From the NCBI GenBank assembly GCA_027491155.1, contig JAIXWR010000021.1, positions 186,001 through 250,000 of the forward strand: DNA of 64,000 bases, in the 5' to 3' direction. Position numbers and translations under genes: made by a program. Below, piece by piece: positions 7,875 to 17,087 of the stretch (position 1 is the stretch's first letter; each line of letters begins with the position of its first letter). The notes beneath the pieces were generated by a model. The model worked only from the letters and a program-made list of their open reading frames with translations. It made no database searches and was not told the origin of the DNA. The DNA is from Verrucomicrobiaceae bacterium (GTDB lineage: Bacteria > Verrucomicrobiota > Verrucomicrobiia > Verrucomicrobiales > Akkermansiaceae).

Positions 7875-9035
7875 TCACTCCTTCACCCCGACCTTCTCCC
7901 GGCACCACGCCATCGCCATCAAGGCGTAGCCGGTGCCGTAGGGCTGGTGGTAGTCGTAGAGCGGGTAGTCCCACCACGAGCCGTCCTTTTCCTGGCGATG
8001 CAGGATGACCTTCGCGAGCTTCGCGGCATGGGCCGGCTGCTCGGCGGCGGGGAGGAACTCGACCGACTCGGTGAAGTAGTAGATCCCGTAGTAATAGAAA
8101 TAGCCGGAGATCTGGAAGTGGGTCTCGTGCGGCACCGGGCGCTTGCGGCCGATGCTGAGGAAACCCTCGCGCTCGATGAAGCGGTCGGCCCACTCGGTGA
8201 TGACCTTGTCGGTGACCTTCTCCTCGCCGAAGGCGCGCAGCGTGGCGTTGCAGGCCTGGCTGCGGGCCAAGGAGCCGGCGGGGCGGTTGATCGGCACCCG
8301 CGGGCGCTGGATGTGGCCGTGGGAATAGACGTAGGAGAAGTCCGGCGTGCGCTGGCGTTCGATGCTGGCGAGCGACGCTTTCACGATCCGTTCGTCGAGG
8401 GTCACGCCCATCGCCTCCTTCGCCTCGTGCATCGCGAGAAGTACGGTGGCCGTCGTAAATGCCGTGGTGATCCCGGTCGGCTTCTGGGTGGTCATGTCAT
8501 CGAACAGGTCGAGGTATCCCCAGCCGCCGTTGATGTCCATGTAGCGGTTCGCCAGGTCCACCTGCTCCTGCCCGAGGCGCTTCCACTTCGCCCTTTCCTC
8601 GTCGGTCTTCGCGATCTTGTGGAGCCGGGTCATCGCCCGCAGCCCGTAGGCGTGGCCCCAGGCGTTGTAGGTCGTGGTCTGGTCGGCGCGCCGCAGCTTC
8701 GGCATTTCCGTTTCCATCCACGCGGCGCCCTTGGCGATCGCCGCCAGCGCCTCGGGGCGGGTGTCGCCGCTGTCGATCAATCCCGACAGCGCCAGCCCGC
8801 TGGACCCCGCGCGGAAGGCATGATGGGCGCCGGGCAGGGGCGCGTAGATGTTCAGGCCCTTGGTACGCGTGGCGCTGCCCCACGAACCGTTCGCGTTCTG
8901 GTCCCCGATCAGGAAATCGACGCCCCGGCGCACCGAAGCGGCGATGGTGGACGGGTTGACCTCCGCCTCGGGCTTTTCCTGGGCGAAAGCCGGGAAGATC
9001 GAAAGAACGGCGGCGACGGTGAGCAGGGGCTTCAC
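7875..9035 (-). CDS. Secreted prenyltransferase/squalene-cyclase-like alpha/alpha-toroid protein
   Basis: The 386-residue protein has a signal peptide (~1-18). The mature part contains repeats typical of the terpenoid cyclase/protein prenyltransferase toroid: GVDFLIGDQNANGSWG (~39-54), a central GGWGYLD, and C-terminal QEKDGSWWDYPLYDYHQPYGTGYALMA. These QxxxGSW-type motifs cap the toroid helices. The DxDD or DxTE catalytic motifs of true cyclases are not evident, so it is probably a carbohydrate- or polymer-acting or binding toroid, as in many Planctomycetes and Verrucomicrobia. It starts 4 nt after the upstream membrane-fusion-protein gene stops and so is translated as part of the same operon. 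Confidence 0.78.
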   Translation of the reverse strand: MKPLLTVAAVLSIFPAFAQEKPEAEVNPSTIAASVRRGVDFLIGDQNANGSWGSATRTKGLNIYAPLPGAHHAFRAGSSGLALSGLIDSGDTRPEALAAIAKGAAWMETEMPKLRRADQTTTYNAWGHAYGLRAMTRLHKIAKTDEERAKWKRLGQEQVDLANRYMDINGGWGYLDLFDDMTTQKPTGITTAFTTATVLLAMHEAKEAMGVTLDERIVKASLASIERQRTPDFSYVYSHGHIQRPRVPINRPAGSLARSQACNATLRAFGEEKVTDKVITEWADRFIEREGFLSIGRKRPVPHETHFQISGYFYYYGIYYFTESVEFLPAAEQPAHAAKLAKVILHRQEKDGSWWDYPLYDYHQPYGTGYALMAMAWCREKVGVKE

Positions 9036-9039
9036 GGCA

Positions 9040-10455
9040 TCAATCGGGGATGATGATCACTTGCCCGTCCTCAAGCCCGGCCGCGATCTCGACCTGTTCG
9101 CCGTGGGCGCGGCCGCGGGTCACCGGGCGGGTCTCGCTCTTGCCGTCGGCCATCTTCACCTGAACCGTCCAGGTCCCGCCGTCGCCGGGCTGGAGCGCCT
9201 TGGCGGGCAGCGTGATCGCGCGCTCTTCCTGATGCACCACGAAGCGGCACTCGAAGCTCATGCCCGCGGCCACGTCGAGATCGGCCGGCCACTCGAGCTT
9301 GTCCTTTTCCGGCCACTCGGGAAGCAAGTCCACGCGGTAGCGGCCATCGGCCCCGGGCACGCCCGCGACCGTCTGGATGGTGGCACTCAGGCCGACGTCC
9401 TCGCGACCGGCGGCGGTCATGCTTCCCTTGAGCTGCGCCTTGAGGCTGCGGGCGACGGCTTCGTCCACGTGAGCGACCAGCCCGAGCTCGGCATCGGCCG
9501 GGACGATGCTGGCGAAGGGGCGGATGAACGGGGCGCGTCCGCCTTTGACCAGCACCTTCGCGAGTTCGCCGAGCGACCATCGGCCCTCGTCGAGCGAACC
9601 GTGGTAGAACACCCCGTCGGCCGCGGCCTTGATCTCGAACAAGGCGGCGTCCTTTTCCAAGTCGGCCAGTTCCTCCTTCTCGCGGGCGGCCGCGGTGCGG
9701 GCGGCTTCCAGATCGAGCCGCGCGTTTTCAAGCCCGCGCGGCAGGTTCTTCTCGGCCTTCTCCAGCTCGATCGCGCTCGTCTTCGCGTCTGCATCGAGGG
9801 CGACGGCACGCCGCGGCAGCGAAACTTCCAGCGCCCGCTTGGTGGCCAGCTCGGCGTGCTTCAAGGCGAGCTCGCTCGACTTCACCGCATACTCCTGGCG
9901 CTTCAGGATGATCTCTTCCGTTTGCTCGGTGAGGTCGTCGGCATCATACATCATCTTGAGCTGCTTGAGCTCTTCCTGGGTCGCTTCGAGGCGGCGCTTG
10001 GCGCCTTCGAGGTTGTCGGCGATCTCCTCTTCCTCCGTCTTGCGGCCGGTCTTGGTGAAATACTCCAGCTCTTCGGCGGCATTCGCGGCGGCGCGGCGTG
10101 CGGCATCGAGCTTCAACGCGGTCTCTTCCTCCAGCTTGCCGAAAGCGAGTTCCTGGCTGGCCAGCGAAAGCGCCCTTGCTTGCACGGCGCGGCGGAGGTC
10201 CTCGAGCTTCCGATCGTAGGCCTCGCGCTCGAACTTCACCAGCACCTCGCCTTTCTTCACGCTTCGGCCGTGGGGCAGGATCTCCTCGATCACGAAGTCC
10301 GGCCAGCTTTCCGGCTCGATCGCGATCGACACGGGCTTTGCCGGCAGGAGCGTCGCCGTGAAGCCGCGGTCGATGCGGAAAGGTTTGGTGGCGACGGTCA
10401 TTTCGGCCGCGTGCGAGACGGCCATCGAGACCGCGAGGAGGGAGAGCACTTTCAT
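9040..10455 (-). CDS. Periplasmic adaptor (membrane-fusion, HlyD/RND type) protein without an adjacent transporter
   Basis: The 471-residue exported protein has a signal peptide (~1-17). The architecture is that of efflux adaptors: an N-terminal lipoyl/barrel half (~20-75, with PHGRSVKKGEVLVKF, the biotinyl-lipoyl hairpin); a very long Glu/Lys/Ala-rich coiled-coil hairpin (~75-285); the returning lipoyl half (KAAADGVFYHGSL); a beta-barrel; and a membrane-proximal domain ending in GLEDGQVIIIPD. Such proteins bridge an inner-membrane pump to an outer-membrane channel, yet neither gene is next to it. The neighbours are a toroid protein downstream and a spermidine-synthase-like gene 24 bp upstream. 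Confidence 0.8.
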   Translation of the reverse strand: MKVLSLLAVSMAVSHAAEMTVATKPFRIDRGFTATLLPAKPVSIAIEPESWPDFVIEEILPHGRSVKKGEVLVKFEREAYDRKLEDLRRAVQARALSLASQELAFGKLEEETALKLDAARRAAANAAEELEYFTKTGRKTEEEEIADNLEGAKRRLEATQEELKQLKMMYDADDLTEQTEEIILKRQEYAVKSSELALKHAELATKRALEVSLPRRAVALDADAKTSAIELEKAEKNLPRGLENARLDLEAARTAAAREKEELADLEKDAALFEIKAAADGVFYHGSLDEGRWSLGELAKVLVKGGRAPFIRPFASIVPADAELGLVAHVDEAVARSLKAQLKGSMTAAGREDVGLSATIQTVAGVPGADGRYRVDLLPEWPEKDKLEWPADLDVAAGMSFECRFVVHQEERAITLPAKALQPGDGGTWTVQVKMADGKSETRPVTRGRAHGEQVEIAAGLEDGQVIIIPD

Positions 10456-10479
10456 GGGTGGGATGCGTGGGTAGCGGAG

Positions 10480-11157
10480 TCAGTCGTCGGATTTGCCTTT
10501 CCGGGCGAGCCAGAGGAAATGCCGCCGCGGCCGCCGGGCGTTCGGGCTGGCGTCGATCTCGTGGCGGACCGTTTCGAATCCGGCACGGGCGAGGTGGCGT
10601 TCGATCTGGGGCAGCGGTCGGGCGGAAGCGATGCCCAGCAGGCCGCCGGGCTGCAGCGCGCCGTGGACCGCGGCCAGCCAGCGGCGGTCTTCGAACAAGG
10701 CGCGCCCTTTTTCCGCCTGCGGGGCGGTGTCGGTGTGCACCAGCACGGCGTGAAGCTCCTGGTCGAATCCATGGAACATCGCCGGCCCGGCATCGGGCAG
10801 GATTTCGACGCGCGGATCGTTCAACGCCGGGCTGCCCTCGATGAACTGGCGGTGCCACACCGCCAGCTCGGGCCAGGGCTCGCCGATCAGGAAGCGCGCG
10901 CGCTTCTGTGGCAGGGTTTCCATCGCGCCGGCCAGCACCTCGCCGAGCGCCAGGCCGGCGATCCAGATCTTCGGCTCCTTGACGGAGCGGAACGGTGCGC
11001 AGCCGATCCGTCCCAGTTCCTGCTCGCTCGCCCGTGTCGCCGGACCGGCCAGTTGGAAACCGCCGTACTGCAGGTAGCGCCGGCCGTCGTGCTCGTGCAG
11101 CCCGAGCACCGTGCCGTCGGGCAGGATCGTTTCCGCAAGGGTGAGTCGTGGTTTCAT
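10480..11157 (-). CDS. Spermidine-synthase-like methyltransferase-fold protein
   Basis: The 225-residue protein shows the spermine/spermidine synthase layout: a short N-terminal beta domain (LPDGTVLGLHEHDGRRYLQY) and a Rossmann domain with KIWIAGLALGEVLAGAM in place of the usual GGGxG nucleotide loop, LIGEPWPELAVWHRQF, an acidic segment DPRVEILPDAG and a late LHAVLVHTD strand. The canonical catalytic Asp pairs are not clear, so polyamine synthesis is doubtful; many bacterial homologues have unknown substrates. The ATG at 11157 was preferred because longer frames read through a hairpin. It heads a three-gene reverse-strand operon. Confidence 0.65.
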   Translation of the reverse strand: MKPRLTLAETILPDGTVLGLHEHDGRRYLQYGGFQLAGPATRASEQELGRIGCAPFRSVKEPKIWIAGLALGEVLAGAMETLPQKRARFLIGEPWPELAVWHRQFIEGSPALNDPRVEILPDAGPAMFHGFDQELHAVLVHTDTAPQAEKGRALFEDRRWLAAVHGALQPGGLLGIASARPLPQIERHLARAGFETVRHEIDASPNARRPRRHFLWLARKGKSDD

Positions 11158-11191
11158 CGTGCGGCGGGAGAAAATCCTTTCCGGTACAACA

Positions 11192-11224
11192 ACGACCCCG
11201 GCGCGGGCCGGGGTCGTCATTTTT
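11192..11224. terminator. Terminator between the HU gene and the spermidine-synthase-like gene
   Basis: An 11-bp perfect stem ACGACCCCGGC/GCCGGGGTCGT (11192-11202 and 11207-11217) has a GC-rich tetraloop. The T-run (TTTTT) is on the + side; on the reverse side only GTTGTTGT follows. It probably ends HU transcription, possibly in both directions. Confidence 0.65.
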
Positions 11225-11270
11225 GGGTTCTTTCCCCGGAGCGGCGGCACGGGGCCGCCGCGGCGGCGGA

Positions 11271-11546
11271 TTAGAGACCAGCTTTCAGGGTGGAAGAAGC
11301 CTTGAAGCCCACGGACTTGGACGCGGCGATCTTCATCGCTTCGCCGGTCTTCGGGTTGCGACCCATGCGGGCGGCGCGCTTCTTGACGTCGAAGGTGCCG
11401 AATCCGATGATCTGGACTTTCTTGTCCTTCTTGATGCCCTTCTCGATGGAACCGAGGACGGCGGCAAGGGCATCTTCGGCGGCACGCTTGGTGGCGTCTT
11501 TTCCGAGGGCCTTCTGGATGGCTTCAACAAGTTCTGCTTTGTTCAT
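11271..11546 (-). CDS. HU-family DNA-binding protein
   Basis: This 91-residue histone-like protein bends and compacts DNA as a dimer in the nucleoid. The fold is read directly from MNKAELVEAIQKALG (helices 1-2), the VQIIGFGTFDVKKRAAR strand and the beta-arm RMGRNPKTGEAMKIAASK carrying the R-x-N-P intercalating tip. The ATG at 11546 was chosen over an upstream in-frame start because it gives the canonical MNKxEL start. It is monocistronic, with a hairpin terminator downstream. HU and IHF types are hard to separate by eye; residues around RNP fit HU. Confidence 0.92.
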   Translation of the reverse strand: MNKAELVEAIQKALGKDATKRAAEDALAAVLGSIEKGIKKDKKVQIIGFGTFDVKKRAARMGRNPKTGEAMKIAASKSVGFKASSTLKAGL

Positions 11547-11706
11547 GGCGACGCCGGTATGGCGTGCGGCTGCCTGATTTGGCAAGCCAAAATAAAGGGC
11601 CGGTATTCCTTGCCGCGCCTAGAGCCAAGGGCGCTGGCGGGTGATGGTCCCCCCGCCGCGCAGCGCGCTCTTTACGATGAATGCCGTAGATGGCATGCTT
11701 TCCGGG

Positions 11707-13065
11707 ATGAATCCGCCGCAAGGCCATGCCGCCGACGCCCGGGTCCGGCAGGGCGCGCGCACCGTGATCGCCGCAGCGGGCACCGCGCGCTCCGGCCTCT
11801 CCCTGCCCTTCCTTTCCGCCGCCGCGGCCCGCGGGTATTTCAAGCCCGACGAGGACGAAACGGTGCGAGTACGATATGCGCAGTACTTGTCTGCCCGCGC
11901 CGCCCTCCTCGCCACCCTCGGATCGCTTGAGCAGGCGTGTTCCCCCGCCGCGGGCGGATGGCTTGCCCGCCTGCCGGCCTTCACGGTGGCCTTCGCGGCC
12001 GCTTGCCTGTTGCTCCGCCAGGCAAGGGCCCTGGCCGATCTGGCGGCCGGAACCCCGCTGCTGGCGGCCAAGCTGGACGAGGCCTCGCAGGGCCACGGGA
12101 TCCCGCGCAAGACTTTCGTCCGGCTTTTCCGCGCGACCACCGATCCGGTGCGCCTGCTGCAATTCCGGGAGGCCGCCGATTTCTACGAGAAACATCGTAG
12201 CGAGATCGAAGCGCTGTCCGCCGATCCCGAGCTCGCGCCGGTGGTGGACCTGCTGCGGGAGGAGGAGGAATGGATCGAGCGCCGGCGCCGGGACATCCTG
12301 CGCCGCCGCTTCGGCTACGGCTGGTATTCGGTCGTGCGCCGCCACCGCTCGGCCTGGCAGCGCTCGATGTTCGGATTCTTCGAATGGTCGGGCCGCGCCG
12401 TCGCGGATCTCCGGCAGCCGGGGATCAAGCCGGCCGGCGTGCCGAAGCGGGTCCGGCCGGAGCACCGGGAGAAAATCCTGCGGCTCGCCCGGCCCGGAGA
12501 CATCTTCCTGACGCGCCACGACGACGCCCTGAGCAACCTTTTCCTGCCCGGCTTCTGGCCACATGCCGCGTTTTTCGTGGGAAGCGAGGAGCAGCGGGCG
12601 GCGCTGGGCTTGAAACTTCCCGCCGGCCTGGCCCGCCGGGCGCGCGATCCGGTGGTCTTCCTGGAAGCGAAGAAGGACGGCGTCCGCTTCCGGCCGGCCG
12701 ACGACACGCTGGAGGTCGATGCCTTCGTGGTGCTCCGCCCGCCGCTGGCACCGGCCGGGATCGCGGCGGCGCTGGAGCGCGCGATGCTGCACGAGGGGAA
12801 GTGGTTCGACTTCTCCTTCGACTTCCGCCACTCCGACCGGCTGGCCTGCACCGAAGTCATCTACCGCGCCTACCACGGGGTGGAAGGCCTTTCCTTTTCG
12901 CTGGTGGAAACCGGCGGCCGGCTCTGCCTGCCGGCGGAGGAACTGATCGGGCAAGCCTTGGAACAAGGATTCCGGGTGGTGGCCGCCTGCGGCCTGGGGA
13001 GGGATGAAATCGTTACGGGAACCCGGGCCGAGCTGGAACTGCACGGCAGCCGCACGGCCCTCTGA
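11707..13065 (+). CDS. YiiX/YebB-like NlpC/P60 permuted papain-fold hydrolase with N-terminal helical domain
   Basis: The protein is about 452 residues. The C-terminal half shows the permuted NlpC/P60 (YiiX/YebB) signature: RPGDIFLTRHDDALSN, then FLPGFWPHAAFFVG with a candidate catalytic His, and later SDRLACTEVIYRAY with the candidate nucleophile Cys (around residue 380). Members hydrolyse amide or thioester bonds, often lipid-linked; the substrate here is unknown. The N-terminal ~230 residues are Ala/Arg/Leu-rich helices that include one possible membrane segment (LPAFTVAFAAACLLL). Several in-frame starts exist (11641 GTG, 11644, 11677, 11707) and no good ribosome-binding site decides; 11707 is a guess. 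It lies directly upstream of the ATP synthase operon but is separated by a promoter. Confidence 0.72.
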   Translation: MNPPQGHAADARVRQGARTVIAAAGTARSGLSLPFLSAAAARGYFKPDEDETVRVRYAQYLSARAALLATLGSLEQACSPAAGGWLARLPAFTVAFAAACLLLRQARALADLAAGTPLLAAKLDEASQGHGIPRKTFVRLFRATTDPVRLLQFREAADFYEKHRSEIEALSADPELAPVVDLLREEEEWIERRRRDILRRRFGYGWYSVVRRHRSAWQRSMFGFFEWSGRAVADLRQPGIKPAGVPKRVRPEHREKILRLARPGDIFLTRHDDALSNLFLPGFWPHAAFFVGSEEQRAALGLKLPAGLARRARDPVVFLEAKKDGVRFRPADDTLEVDAFVVLRPPLAPAGIAAALERAMLHEGKWFDFSFDFRHSDRLACTEVIYRAYHGVEGLSFSLVETGGRLCLPAEELIGQALEQGFRVVAACGLGRDEIVTGTRAELELHGSRTAL

Positions 13066-13103
13066 AGGTTCCACAAGTTCCACGAAATCAATATTTCAGC
13101 GAG

Positions 13104-13122
13104 CTTGTGAAATTTTTCACAA
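13104..13122. promoter_or_regulatory. CRP/FNR-family operator-like palindrome upstream of the atp operon
   Basis: TGTGA-AATTTT-TCACA (13106-13121) matches the classical TGTGA-N6-TCACA arrangement of CRP-family sites exactly. The symmetry extends one more base each side to TTGTGA and TCACAA. It lies just upstream of the predicted -35 box, about 50 bp before the expected transcription start. Confidence 0.55.
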
Positions 13123-13129
13123 ATAGCTC

Positions 13130-13158
13130 TTGCGCCGTTACAAAACACTTTGCTACAG
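13130..13158 (+). promoter_or_regulatory. Candidate promoter of the atp operon
   Basis: TTGCGC (13130-13135) and CTACAG (13153-13158) are separated by 17 bp. The start would be near 13165, giving a leader of about 27 nt with a small GCGCTT/AAGCGC hairpin (13166-13182) directly before the atpB ATG. Confidence 0.45.
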
Positions 13159-13191
13159 CCCCCGCGCGCTTTCGCGAAGCGCCCTCCGGCA

Positions 13192-14097
13192 ATGCCACGT
13201 CGCACCATCTTCACCATCCTCTTCGCCTGGCTCTGCTGCGCGGCTCCGGCCTTCGCCGCAGCCGGCGGTCACGACCCGCTGCCCGCGCATGCCGAGGAGA
13301 TCTTCAGGCTCGGTCCGTTCGTGATCACCAACTCGATGCTGATGGTCTGGATCGTGGCGGCCTTTATCATCCTCGTCGCCCAGGCCGCGACCCGGAAACT
13401 CTCCCTGATCCCCTCCGGACTGCAGAACTTCGTCGAGTGGCTGGTGGAAAGCCTCTACAACTTCCTCGAAGGCATCCTCGGCAAGCACCTCGTCAAGCGC
13501 ACCTTCTGGTTCTTCGGCACCATTTTCGTGCTGATCCTCTTCACCAACTGGTTCGGCCTGATTCCCGGCGTCGGCACCCTCGGTTGGCAGCTGACCGGCC
13601 CCGGCGTCGAAGCCCACGACAAGTTCCGCCCCTGGCTCCGCGGCGGCAATGCCGACCTGAACATGACGGCGGCGATGTCCTTCACCTTCGCCCTGCTCTG
13701 GTTCTACTGGGCGATCTCCGAGAACGGTCTCAAGGGCTTCCTCGCCCACATCTTCGCCCCCAAGGGCAAGTTCAGCGGAGCCATGGCGGTCGGAATGCTG
13801 GTGGTGTTCGCCTTCGTCGGCGTGTTGGAAATCGTTTCCATCCTGTTCCGCCCGGTCGCCCTCTCCTTCCGTCTCTACGGCAACATCTTCGCCGGTGAGA
13901 ACATCCTCGAGAACATGATGTTCGTCGTCGGCGACACCAAGTGGCTCGCCTGGCTCCCGCCGCTTCCCTTCTACTTCCTCGAGCTTCTCGTCGGCCTGAT
14001 CCAGGCCCTCGTCTTCATGCTCCTCACCGCCGTCTTCCTCAAGCTGATCTGCGACCACGGCGACCACCACGACGACGAGCACGACCACGCCCATTGA
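13192..14097 (+). CDS. atpB: ATP synthase Fo subunit a
   Basis: This 301-residue integral membrane subunit forms the proton half-channels against the c-ring. A signal-like N-terminus (TIFTILFAWLCCAAPAFA) precedes hydrophobic spans. The essential arginine lies in the conserved helix RPVALSFRLYGNIFAGE (~residues 222-238), and the last helix carries FYFLELLVGLIQALVFMLLTAVF. The tail DHGDHHDDEHDHAH is His/Asp-rich, which is unusual and could bind metal. ATG 13192 gives MPRRTIF; an earlier in-frame start would overlap the promoter. It is first in the operon atpBEFHAGDC. No atpI-like gene lies upstream. Confidence 0.95.
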   Translation: MPRRTIFTILFAWLCCAAPAFAAAGGHDPLPAHAEEIFRLGPFVITNSMLMVWIVAAFIILVAQAATRKLSLIPSGLQNFVEWLVESLYNFLEGILGKHLVKRTFWFFGTIFVLILFTNWFGLIPGVGTLGWQLTGPGVEAHDKFRPWLRGGNADLNMTAAMSFTFALLWFYWAISENGLKGFLAHIFAPKGKFSGAMAVGMLVVFAFVGVLEIVSILFRPVALSFRLYGNIFAGENILENMMFVVGDTKWLAWLPPLPFYFLELLVGLIQALVFMLLTAVFLKLICDHGDHHDDEHDHAH

Positions 14098-14163
14098 ACC
14101 CTTTCCCGTCCCGACCATGGCAACGACCGTGGGGGCCGGGCGTAACACCAAACCAGAACGACC

Positions 14164-14376
14164 ATGATGACCCCGATCCTTGCTGAAATCGCCGGCAATC
14201 TCCACGTTGCCTTCGCCGCCGTCGGCGCCGCCATCGGCATCGGCCTCCTCGGCTCCAAGGCCGCCGAAGCCACCGGCCGCAACCCCGGCGCCGCCGGTAA
14301 CATCCTGACGCTGTCGATCATTCTCGCAGCGCTTATCGAAGGTATCGTCTTCTTCGCGATCTTCCTCGCCAAGTAA
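14164..14376 (+). CDS. atpE: ATP synthase Fo subunit c
   Basis: The 70-residue hairpin proteolipid forms the rotor ring. Helix 1 contains the small-residue pattern GAAIGIGLLG (21-30), the polar loop is EATGRNPGA (35-43), and the ion-carrying carboxylate is E59 in ALIEGIVFF. Helix 2 lacks the Ser/Thr after the Glu that marks sodium-type rings (here E-G-I), so the enzyme should be proton-coupled. Start is ATG 14164, or 14167 if the second Met is used. A strong stem-loop follows the stop codon at 14385-14414. Confidence 0.95.
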   Translation: MMTPILAEIAGNLHVAFAAVGAAIGIGLLGSKAAEATGRNPGAAGNILTLSIILAALIEGIVFFAIFLAK

Positions 14377-14384
14377 GCCTTCCC

Positions 14385-14414
14385 GGCGCGGAGGCCCCCA
14401 ACGGCCTCCGCGCC
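14385..14414 (+). promoter_or_regulatory. Strong stem-loop after atpE, inside the operon
   Basis: A perfect 12-bp stem GGCGCGGAGGCC/GGCCTCCGCGCC (14385-14396 and 14403-14414) has a six-base loop. No T-run follows (ACCCCTTTCC), so it should not be a full terminator. A role in stabilising or partly terminating the atpE message would help explain the higher dose of subunit c. Confidence 0.7.
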
Positions 14415-14461
14415 ACCCCTTTCCGTTTCCGATTTCACCCGATTCTCCAGCATTTCGTCCG

Positions 14462-15022
14462 ATGACTCCGATTTTCGATCTCCTGGCCTCCGCTCCTCCC
14501 GTCGAAGCCGACGGCGGCGTCGCGGGTGAAATCCTCCGCGCGTTCAAGATCGACTGGCCCTATTTCATCAGCCAGTGCGTGTCCTTCCTGATCGTCGCCA
14601 TCCTGCTCAAGAAGTTCGCCTTCGGCCCGATCCAGGCCATGCTCGAGCAGCGCCGCAACCGCATCGCCGAGGGCGAAGCCAAGCTCAAGCAGATCGAACA
14701 GCAGCTCGCCGAGTCCGAGCGCACCACCGCCGCGGCCATCGCCAAGGCCAACGAGGATGCCGCCCGCCTCATCAACGAGGCGAAGACCAGCGCCGCCGCC
14801 CTTTCCGAGCAGAAGGCCCAGGAAGCCATCGCCTCCGCCCAGCAGATCCTCGCCAAGGCCGAAGCCGCCGCCGCCGCAGAGCGCGCCGCGATCAAGGCGG
14901 AACTCAAGGCCGAGTTCGGCCGCCTCGTCACCGCCACGACCGCCCAGGTCACCGGCAAGGTCCTCACCTCCGACGACCAGGCCCGCATCAACAAGGAAGC
15001 CCTCGCTTCGGTCGAAGCCTGA
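14462..15022 (+). CDS. atpF: ATP synthase Fo subunit b
   Basis: This 186-residue peripheral-stalk subunit has one membrane span (~residues 35-58, WPYFISQCVSFLIVAILLKKF), followed by a continuous Ala/Glu/Lys-rich amphipathic helix (~65-186) that forms the dimeric stator with RNRIAEGEAKLKQIE. An acidic, Gly-rich N-terminal segment (VEADGGVAGEIL) precedes the span. It lies after the atpE hairpin and 26 bp before atpH. Only one b-type gene is present, so the stalk is presumably a b homodimer. Confidence 0.92.
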   Translation: MTPIFDLLASAPPVEADGGVAGEILRAFKIDWPYFISQCVSFLIVAILLKKFAFGPIQAMLEQRRNRIAEGEAKLKQIEQQLAESERTTAAAIAKANEDAARLINEAKTSAAALSEQKAQEAIASAQQILAKAEAAAAAERAAIKAELKAEFGRLVTATTAQVTGKVLTSDDQARINKEALASVEA

Positions 15023-15048
15023 ACCTTTCCCGATCCCGCCGCCTCGTC

Positions 15049-15441
15049 ATGAAAATCTCCAAGGTCGCCAACACCGAAGCCCGCCGCATTTTCCGGCTCT
15101 GCCAGACCGGCGGCCGCCTTGACGAAGCCAAGTTCTCCACCGCGATCAAGCTGATCGTGGCCCAGAAGCCGCGCGACTACCGCGGCATCCTTTCCGCCCT
15201 CAAGCGCCTCGTCCGTCTCGAGCTGGAGCGCCGCCACGTGATCGTGGAAAGCGCCGCCGCCCTCGACGGCGCGGAGCAGCAGCGCGTCGTTTCCGGACTC
15301 CAGGCGAAATACGGCAGCGACCTGACCTTCGAATACCGCGTCAACCCGGAACTCCTGGGCGGCCTCAAGGTCCGGGTCGGGAACGACGTCTTCGACGGCT
15401 CCGTCAAGGGCCGCCTCGACCGCCTCGCCGAAGCATTCTGA
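15049..15441 (+). CDS. atpH: ATP synthase F1 subunit delta, short form
   Basis: The 130-residue protein is much shorter than the usual ~175-180. Position in the operon and the C-terminal block (LTFEYRVNPELLGGLKVRVGN then GSVKGRLDRLAEAF) identify it as delta, which caps the F1 hexamer and joins it to the b stalk. The missing part is in the N-terminal six-helix domain: only KVANTEARRIFRLC through ILSALKRLVRLELERR remains. The start ATG 15049 is the only good one after the atpF stop at 15022, so this is not a mis-called start. Confidence 0.88.
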   Translation: MKISKVANTEARRIFRLCQTGGRLDEAKFSTAIKLIVAQKPRDYRGILSALKRLVRLELERRHVIVESAAALDGAEQQRVVSGLQAKYGSDLTFEYRVNPELLGGLKVRVGNDVFDGSVKGRLDRLAEAF

Positions 15442-15495
15442 TCCTTATCTCCGGATAACCACTCAACAACAACAGACAACCGGAACCCTCGTCCC

Positions 15496-17037
<1,542 letters not shown>

Positions 17038-17087
17038 TCCGCTTGCCCGTCTCGTCCTCCGCTCCCTGCTCCTAGCCTCCTTCCGAT

